Part shown: positions 58,250 through 64,000 of the stretch, piece after piece
Layout: each line of letters begins with the position of its first letter
How positions within the stretch are numbered: the stretch's first letter is position 1
Assembly (NCBI RefSeq): GCF_030065675.1
Contig: NZ_JASJDK010000003.1
Coordinates: 1 to 64,000, forward strand
DNA: 64,000 nucleotides
DNA from: Mastigocoleus sp. MO_188.B34
GTDB taxonomy: Bacteria > Cyanobacteriota > Cyanobacteriia > Cyanobacteriales > Nostocaceae
Direction: 5' to 3'
Notes under the pieces: model-generated
What the model was told of the DNA's origin: nothing
Database searches by the model: none
Seen by the model: only the letters and a program-made list of their open reading frames with translations
Position numbers and translations under genes: made by a program

Positions 58250-59332
58250 ATGAAAATTGCTCAGATTGCCCCTTTGTGGGAAAGAGTTCCGCCTCCTACC
58301 TATGGAGGGATTGAGCTTGTAGTGGGTCGTTTGACTGATGAACTTGTGCGTCGAGGTCATGAAGTTACCTTATTTGCTTCAGGTGATTCGCAAACATTGG
58401 CATCTCTAGAAGCTGTTTATCCTCGTGCATTACGCTTGGATTCAAAAATTCAAGAACGACCTTTGTACGAAGTATTAGCGCCTAGCCAAGCTTACCAGCG
58501 AGCTGCCGAATTCGACATCATTCATTCCCATGTGGGAGTTTGGGCATTACCTTTAGCCGAGGTAGTCTCAACACCAACAGTACATACTCTACATGGTAGG
58601 TTTAGCCGGGATAGTGGTGAAATATTTGGCTATCACTCAACGCAACCTTACATCAGTATTAGTGATGCACAACGTCAAATAGATCTTAATTACGTTAAGA
58701 CTGTTTATAACGGCATCGATATTGGTAACTATTCTTACTACCCTAAACCTCAAGAGCCACCTTACTTAGCATTCTTAGGACGTTTTTCCCCAGAAAAAGG
58801 ACCACAACATGCAATTGCAATTGCCAAGAAAACAGGTTGGCGGTTGAAAATGGCAGGAAAAGTTGATGTAGTGGACGTCAAGTTCTTCGAGCGAGAGATT
58901 GCACCTCTGATTGATAACAAGCAAATTGAGTTTCTAGGTGAAGTGAATCATACTGAGAAAGCAGATTTGCTTGGTAATGCATCCGCTACTCTTTTTCCTA
59001 TTACTTGGGATGAGCCCTTTGGCTTGGTAATGATTGAATCAATGGCTACTGGTACACCAGTAATTGGTATAAAAATGGGTTCAGTGCCTGAAGTTATAGC
59101 TCATGGAAAGTCAGGCTTTGTTTGTCAAACCTATGATGAGATGGCAGAAATGATCCCAGCAGCTTTAGAATTGGATCGTAAAACATGCCGAGAATATGTG
59201 AAAAACAATTTTACCGTTACCCAAATGGTAGATGGGTACGAAGCGACTTATGAAAAAGTGTTACAAGGTTCTGTAAAAAATTATTCTTCCCATCCTACTC
59301 GACTCTTCCCGTTACCTAAGATAGTGTCATGA
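58250..59332 (+). CDS. Family 4 glycosyltransferase
   Basis: A 360-residue GT-B fold enzyme. The N-terminal glycine loop is PPTYGGIELVVGRLTDEL. The donor-binding region shows LGRFSPEKGP and the E-x7-E motif in DEPFGLVMIESMATGTPVIG. It transfers a nucleotide-sugar unit to a lipid, sugar or polysaccharide acceptor, probably for cell-envelope glycans. No membrane segment is seen. It is rightward and alone; a hairpin terminator lies about 310 bases downstream. Confidence 0.9.
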   Translation: MKIAQIAPLWERVPPPTYGGIELVVGRLTDELVRRGHEVTLFASGDSQTLASLEAVYPRALRLDSKIQERPLYEVLAPSQAYQRAAEFDIIHSHVGVWALPLAEVVSTPTVHTLHGRFSRDSGEIFGYHSTQPYISISDAQRQIDLNYVKTVYNGIDIGNYSYYPKPQEPPYLAFLGRFSPEKGPQHAIAIAKKTGWRLKMAGKVDVVDVKFFEREIAPLIDNKQIEFLGEVNHTEKADLLGNASATLFPITWDEPFGLVMIESMATGTPVIGIKMGSVPEVIAHGKSGFVCQTYDEMAEMIPAALELDRKTCREYVKNNFTVTQMVDGYEATYEKVLQGSVKNYSSHPTRLFPLPKIVS

Positions 59333-59640
59333 GTGAGTAGTAGTTTTAAGGCAAAAAATACGCTAAGCTACTGAGAACATATTTTACCAGAAAATACCTG
59401 CTTGCTTCCTGCAGATGTAACTTAACTAGTAGGAAAAAGTATGAATGTTTAGTTTATAACTTCGGTAAGCAATATCCGCAAAATATGTATTCACGCTTTG
59501 TTAATCAAATTTTTTGATACTTTGAAGAGATGTTTGCAGAATGTAATATCTCCCTCGAAATACATCTACGAATTTTATTTGCGAACCCTAACTTCAAGTT
59601 TTTTGCTTTTCTAGAACATATATCAATGTAGCTTTTGTCT
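59333..59640. other. Spacer after the glycosyltransferase
   Basis: AT-rich, no gene. It could be a long 3' untranslated region, since the next terminator is at 59641. Confidence 0.4.
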
Positions 59641-59668
59641 GGGAAAGGAATACCTTTCCCACTTTTTT
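59641..59668 (+). terminator. Rho-independent terminator
   Basis: GGGAAAGG-AATA-CCTTTCCC (59641-59660), then ACTTTTTT. A classic plus-strand terminator about 310 bases after the glycosyltransferase stop. The distance leaves room for a small RNA or long 3' untranslated region. Confidence 0.8.
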
Positions 59669-59729
59669 ATGTCAGGACTTTATAGATAGGTGTAATATCA
59701 TGTCCGGTAAAACACTTGCGATAAGGTTG

Positions 59730-59781
59730 GTAGTAGCGCTTGAGCGCCAATATCTTTACTATGACGCTAAAGCGCTACTAC
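59730..59781. repeat. GTAGTAGCGC palindrome, second copy
   Basis: GTAGTAGCGCTTGAGCG (59730-59746) pairs imperfectly with CGCTAAAGCGCTACTAC (59765-59781). Same family as 47844-47875. It may be part of the 3' region of the glycosyltransferase or the 5' leader of the methyltransferase. Confidence 0.6.
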
Positions 59782-59965
59782 AAACATATTTTTTCATAAG
59801 TAATTAAGCGGACATAATATAACTCATCAAACGTTCAATAACCTTCAGAAATCCTCCAGAAATGCGTACTACGTAAGTGTTGTTTTTGTTAAAAAAACAA
59901 ATTTATAAGACTAACCAAGCAAGAATCACGTGTATTCTAGGCAGTGGGATAGTTTGAAACATAAG

Positions 59966-61279
59966 ATGAAGATTCAAGAAAGACCCATAGCAGTGGATCT
60001 ATTTGCTGGTGCGGGTGGTATGAGCCTTGGTTTTGAGCAAGCAGGTTTTGACGTACTTGCAGCGGTGGAGTTAGACCCAATTCATTGTGCAGTTCATGAA
60101 TTTAACTTTCCCTTATGGCCTATATTATGTCATGGTGTCGAAGATATAACTGGCAAGGATATCAGAAATAAATCTCAAATTGGCGAACAAGAAGTAGATG
60201 TGGTATTTGGTGGCTCTCCTTGTCAAGGATTTTCTACCATCGGTAAACGTGCTTTAGACGATCCCCGCAATAAATTAGTATTTCACTATTTGCGGTTAGT
60301 TTTAGAATTGAAACCAAAGTATTTTGTATTTGAAAATGTCCCTGGTTTAACCATTGGCGAGCACAAAAAATTTTTATCGGAAATTATAGAAGTATTTAAT
60401 ACCAAAGGTTATCAAGTAGAAAGTAAATATCGCGTACTTAATGCAGCCAACTATGGCGTACCTCAAAGTAGAGCCAGGTTATTTTTGTTAGGATCTCGCC
60501 AAGATTTATCTTTACCTAAATATCCCCAAGCAATTACTAAGCCCGCCAATGCTAGCAAATCAAAATATATTGTAGATTTACCCCATTTAATCCCAACTCC
60601 TACGGTGTGGGACGCAATCGGTGATCTACCAGAAGTTGAAGAATATCCAGAGTTATTAGATCAAGATTGGACAAAAATTGGTGGAGAAAACTCTGGTTAC
60701 GGTAAACCTAGTAATTACAGCAGTAAGTTACGGGGTTTTTTGTTTGGGAAAGAAGACTACTCTTATGGGCGTGTATTTGATGCACAAATTTTGACCTCAA
60801 GTATTCGCACCCAACACTCTAAATTATCAATTCAAAGATTTCAAGAGACTTTACCGGGGAAAACAGAACCCATTAGTCATTTTCGTAAACTTGATAAAAA
60901 TGGTATTTCCAATACTCTAAGAGCTGGAACCGCCAGAAATAGGGGTGCTTTTACCTCTCCTCGTCCGATTCATCCTGTTACTGGACGATGTATTACCGTT
61001 CGAGAAGCTGCAAGATTACATTCTTATCCGGACTGGTTTCGTTTTCATGTAACAAAATGGCACGGTTTCCGTCAGGTAGGAAATTCTGTCCCCCCCCTAC
61101 TTGCAAAAGCCGTTGCTGCGGAAATCATGTGTGCGTTAAAAATTACTCCTTCAAAGCCAGAGTTACAAATGGAATTGGGACAAGAACATCTACTACGGCT
61201 AAACATGTCTCAAGCGGCTGAATATTATGGTGTTTCTGCAAATGTCATTGAGCAGAGAAAGAGAAAAATCAAAAATTAG
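59966..61279 (+). CDS. DNA (cytosine-5-)-methyltransferase
   Basis: Transfers a methyl group from AdoMet to cytosine C5 in DNA. Motifs in order: I VDLFAGAGGMSLGFEQAGF, IV GGSPCQGFSTIGKR with the catalytic Cys, VI FENVPGL, VIII ANYGVPQSRARLFLLG, and X RQVGNSVPPLLAKAVA. The variable target-recognition region lies between about 185 and 340. The frame is open to a GTG at 59930; I prefer the ATG at 59966. The last 30 residues (SQAAEYYGVSANVIEQRKR) look like a short helix-turn-helix tail. No restriction enzyme gene is next to it, so it is probably an orphan methylase. Specificity unknown. Confidence 0.93.
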   Translation: MKIQERPIAVDLFAGAGGMSLGFEQAGFDVLAAVELDPIHCAVHEFNFPLWPILCHGVEDITGKDIRNKSQIGEQEVDVVFGGSPCQGFSTIGKRALDDPRNKLVFHYLRLVLELKPKYFVFENVPGLTIGEHKKFLSEIIEVFNTKGYQVESKYRVLNAANYGVPQSRARLFLLGSRQDLSLPKYPQAITKPANASKSKYIVDLPHLIPTPTVWDAIGDLPEVEEYPELLDQDWTKIGGENSGYGKPSNYSSKLRGFLFGKEDYSYGRVFDAQILTSSIRTQHSKLSIQRFQETLPGKTEPISHFRKLDKNGISNTLRAGTARNRGAFTSPRPIHPVTGRCITVREAARLHSYPDWFRFHVTKWHGFRQVGNSVPPLLAKAVAAEIMCALKITPSKPELQMELGQEHLLRLNMSQAAEYYGVSANVIEQRKRKIKN

Positions 61280-61378
61280 CCCAGTCAGAAATATTTTGCA
61301 ATACCTTGATTATCTTCTTCCCCAATATAAAATTTAAAATTAATACAGATACACTTAGGACTAAAACTCTTTCCCCTC

Positions 61379-62737
61379 GTGTCTAGAAATCAGCAAAAAA
61401 CTCATTTAAACCGCGCTCGTGCTAGTCTCAGACAAGCAATATCTTGGTATGGAAATTTTCGCAAGCCCAGACATTTATCATCAAACCCGCAGTTAGCAGG
61501 TTTGGTTAAACCAGAACTGGAGTCTTTAACTTCTACTCTCAACAAATTAGATAATAACGTAATTTGCATTGCCGCTTTTGGGTTGGTCAGTCGTGGTAAG
61601 TCTGCAGTCATAAATGCTTTGTTTGGACAAAAAGTTCTCCAAACAGGTCCTCTTCATGGTGTTACTCAGTATCCTCGCTCCATTCGTTGGCAACCAGGGG
61701 GAAAAGTCCAAGTAGAATTAATTGATACTCCTGGCTTAGATGAAATTGCTGGAGAAGCACGGGCTCAAATGGCGCGAGATATCGCTTATCAAGCTGATTT
61801 AATTTTATTTGTCGTTTCCGGGGATATTACCAGAACGGAATATAAAGCACTATCTGAATTACGACAAGCGCAAAAGCCATTAATCTTAGTTTTCAACAAA
61901 ATTGATTTATATCCAGATACAGATAAAGCAGATATCTATAATAATTTGCAACAATTAGGTGCAGTCACTTTACAGGAAAAACCTTTGCAACCGGATGAAA
62001 TTGTTATGGTAGCAGCGGAACCAACGCCTTTAGAAGTAAGGGTTGAATATCCCGATGGTACTGTAAATTATGAATGGGAAACTCCGCCTCCTCAAATCGA
62101 ACAATTAAAGGAAACCATTCTCAAAATTCTTAACCGGGAAGGGCGATCGCTACTGGCGCTTAATGCATTAGTACAAGCAAAAACTGCTGAAGAATCAATT
62201 GCTTCTAAAAGTGTTGACCAGCGCGAAGCCCAAGCAGAAGATTTAATTTGGCGATTTGCTAGATACAAAGCTTTAGCTGTTGGCTTAAACCCGATCGCAT
62301 TTTTAGATGTTGTGGGTGGAACTCTTACTGATCTAGCTCTAATTCGCGCTCTTGCAAAATTATACGGTTTACCAATGACCGGTTACCAAGCAGGAAAAAT
62401 CCTGAAGACCATTTTATTTAGTTCTGGTGGTTTATTGTTAAGCGAGTTAGCCAGCAGCTTTATGTTGGGTTTGGGAAAAAGTGCAACTGCGATCGCATCA
62501 GGAGACAATCCTATACACATTACAGCATTTGCAGGAACTGCAATAACTCAAGGTGGAATCGCAGGTTATGGAGCTTATGTGGTTGGGAAAGCCGCTCAAT
62601 TATATTTACAAAAGGGTTGTAGTTGGGGTGAATTAGGTGTGAGCACAGTAATTACAGAAATTCTTTCTGAAGTGGATTCAAATACGATTCTGTATCGCTT
62701 GCAACAAGAATTAAGTAACAAAAAAAGCAATATTTAA
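61379..62737 (+). CDS. Dynamin/Era-like GTPase with C-terminal membrane domain
   Basis: A 452-residue protein. The GTPase domain shows G1 GLVSRGKSAV, G3 DTPGLDE and G4 FNKIDLY. The C-terminal part (about 290-420) is hydrophobic with amphipathic helices (GLNPIAFLDVVGGTLTDLALI), a DUF697-like membrane domain. Start is GTG at 61379 and no better start was found. Cyanobacterial members are thought to sit at a membrane and to act in membrane or iron-sulfur/ion-related processes, but the function is not established. It is rightward and follows the methyltransferase by 99 bases, possibly in the same transcript. Confidence 0.88.
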   Translation: MSRNQQKTHLNRARASLRQAISWYGNFRKPRHLSSNPQLAGLVKPELESLTSTLNKLDNNVICIAAFGLVSRGKSAVINALFGQKVLQTGPLHGVTQYPRSIRWQPGGKVQVELIDTPGLDEIAGEARAQMARDIAYQADLILFVVSGDITRTEYKALSELRQAQKPLILVFNKIDLYPDTDKADIYNNLQQLGAVTLQEKPLQPDEIVMVAAEPTPLEVRVEYPDGTVNYEWETPPPQIEQLKETILKILNREGRSLLALNALVQAKTAEESIASKSVDQREAQAEDLIWRFARYKALAVGLNPIAFLDVVGGTLTDLALIRALAKLYGLPMTGYQAGKILKTILFSSGGLLLSELASSFMLGLGKSATAIASGDNPIHITAFAGTAITQGGIAGYGAYVVGKAAQLYLQKGCSWGELGVSTVITEILSEVDSNTILYRLQQELSNKKSNI

Positions 62738-63486
62738 TATTTGTATTATTTATCGCTTCTCAATTTGAATTTATCCGGGTTATGGAAACTCGTAAACAAA
62801 AATATTTTACTAAAGTTTTGATTTGGAATATATATAGGAAACATCAGTTTATATTAGTTAAACATAAAAAAATATGTGCCTAGTATTTCAAGCAAATCTA
62901 CCGAGGTACAACTCTAAGTATAATTTTAAGTATTTATATAAACTTCCCCTCAGATATTTTATTTAAATAAAATATGCACGAACATGAATTTTAATAGACA
63001 TAATTCCTTACTCATTGGGATAGTTGTAAACAATAGGCAGCAAGCCTTATATCGGATTATTTTTCAAAATCGAAATATTCTAAATTTATTCACGATTAAT
63101 AAAAACAACAATCAATCTTAGTATATTTGAAAACTTTGACTCAAAAAATACTTTTGCTTAACGATAAAAAGCAAGTATTGGAATTGACATTTTGAATAAT
63201 TATTAAATAAATAAAATGCCCAGATATAATTCAGAGTTAAATTTGTTGAACTTATAATTCACTTTAGATTTACTATTGATTTACCGCTGATTTTTTTCAA
63301 AAATCATCAGAAATAAGTACTATTACTTATTGCCATTTATTTAAAAAATTGAAAGTAAAAATCTTTTTCAAAGACACAAAGTTTCTTCAACAAAATGTTT
63401 GCATTTAACACTCTATTCTTGTTATCTTGAAATGCGGAACGTTCCAAATTTTAATTACATTCTTTAGCGATTGAGGAGCTTAGGTA
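62738..63486. other. Upstream region of CP12
   Basis: AT-rich, 749 bases, no gene. It holds the CP12 promoter and leader, ending with GAGGAG 8 bases before the CP12 ATG. Confidence 0.5.
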
Positions 63487-63738
63487 ATGGCAAATAATAT
63501 GGAAACGGTTACAAACCCAATGCTCACAGAAGAAATTCAGAAAGCGATTGTTGAAGCTCGTTCCACCTGTCAAGACAAAGGAGATGGTTCGAGTGAATGT
63601 GCTGTAGCTTGGGATATTGTTGAAGAATTGCAAGCAGAAAAATCTCACCAGAAACAAGCTGCTCAACGCAAAAATTCTCTAGAAGTGTACTGTGAAAATC
63701 ACCCCGAAGCTATTGAATGCCTAGTTTACGACGTCTAG
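63487..63738 (+). CDS. CP12 Calvin-cycle regulator
   Basis: A small, intrinsically disordered redox protein that binds GAPDH and PRK and shuts off the Calvin cycle in the dark. The core motif AWDIVEELQAE lies at residues 41-51. Four Cys (28, 38, 69, 78) form the N- and C-terminal redox pairs, and the conserved end is YCENHPEAIECLVYD. Length 83 is normal, and the ATG has GAGGAG upstream. It converges with the TlyA gene. Confidence 0.97.
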   Translation: MANNMETVTNPMLTEEIQKAIVEARSTCQDKGDGSSECAVAWDIVEELQAEKSHQKQAAQRKNSLEVYCENHPEAIECLVYDV

Positions 63739-63749
63739 CTTTTGTCAGT

Positions 63750-64000
63750 TTAATTTTTCTTTAGTTCAGCAAAAGCAGATTTTGTCACCTTCTTAATTGC
63801 ATCCAGATCTGGTGCAGGCTTTTTGTTATTAACGTTCAACCACAGCAGGTACTCGATATTACCTTTGGGACCTGTAATTGGCGACCAAGTTAAACCAGCA
63901 TAATTCCATCCTTGTTTTCGTGCAGCTTCTAGGACTTGGAAAATAGCATCTGCTTGGTCGTCAAGATCGCGCACAACACCTTTTTTCCCAACTCGATTTC
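63750..64000 (-). CDS. TlyA-type rRNA methyltransferase, C-terminal part (cut by window edge)
   Basis: The leftward frame runs off the right edge. The visible 83 or so residues (NRVGKKGVVRDLDDQADAIF, later YAGLTWSPITGPKGNIEYLL) match the C-terminus of TlyA/hemolysin-A family 2'-O-methyltransferases of rRNA. The open frame continues upstream of the apparent GTG at 63974, so that is not the start. The N-terminal S4 domain and the AdoMet site are outside the window. Confidence 0.85.
   Translation of the reverse strand, partial: NRVGKKGVVRDLDDQADAIFQVLEAARKQGWNYAGLTWSPITGPKGNIEYLLWLNVNNKKPAPDLDAIKKVTKSAFAELKKN

Noticed and set aside
1-64000. tRNA, rRNA and prophage genes
   Set aside because: I looked for T-loop sequences, integrase and structural phage genes by eye and found none. 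A tRNAscan-SE run would settle the tRNA question.

Overview
The window looks like chromosomal DNA of a filamentous, probably heterocyst-forming cyanobacterium (order Nostocales). The evidence is the split rpoC1/rpoC2 pair, the order rpsT-tatD-rpoB-rpoC1-rpoC2, petN, CP12, the carotene isomerase CrtISO, many HIP1-type GCGATCGC octamers, and long AT-rich spacers with several families of short palindromic repeats. No rRNA, tRNA or CRISPR array was seen.

Layout. 0.5-2.7 kb: a universal stress protein and hisD. 2.7-4.3 kb: AT-rich spacer ending in the rpo terminator. 4.4-16.5 kb: the leftward transcription/translation block rpsT, tatD, rpoB, rpoC1, rpoC2. 17.3-18.3 kb: two small rightward genes, one GIY-YIG-like. 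18.3-26.5 kb: the main accessory locus, a leftward lasso-peptide gene cluster in the order B1 (PqqD-like RRE), B2 (leader protease), C (macrolactam synthetase), A (a 55-codon precursor), K (HPr-kinase-like), D (ABC exporter), N (nucleotidyltransferase). 27.5-36.8 kb: housekeeping genes (crtISO, upp, a YggT protein, aroE, petN, a Kir-type K+ channel) and small conserved proteins. 37-40.5 kb: two STAND-like AAA ATPases, the second with a GC-rich 12-bp repeat encoding about 25 Gly-Val-Ala-Xaa units. 41-47.5 kb: a vanadium-haloperoxidase-like protein, a membrane 4Fe-4S protein and an FHA/flavin-reductase/ferredoxin fusion. 47.5-52.1 kb: repeat-rich DNA with two copies of a MITE-like element around an FAD oxidoreductase. 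52.4-56.1 kb: a hypothetical gene, two tandem Yfr1-like sRNA genes and a sodium/solute symporter. 58.2-64 kb: a glycosyltransferase, a C5 DNA methyltransferase, a dynamin/Era-like GTPase, CP12, and the C-terminus of a TlyA-type methyltransferase.

The most interesting system is the lasso cluster. Its precursor lies at 22670-22837 on the minus strand. It has an ideal Shine-Dalgarno site, a leader with the YxxPxL recognition motif, and a C-terminal serine. A C-terminal serine is what the HPr-kinase-like enzymes of paeninodin-type clusters phosphorylate, and such a kinase is the next gene. A nucleotidyltransferase that could extend the phosphate is also present. The expected route is leader binding by B1, cleavage by B2, ring closure by C (probably onto Asp47), phosphorylation by K, further modification by N, and export by D. 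The boundary between leader and core is unusual and needs mass spectrometry. Other notable items are the tandem Yfr1 genes, the ATPase pair bracketed by perfect palindromes, the FHA-linked redox chain, and hairpins just after the stop codons of rpoB and rpoC1.
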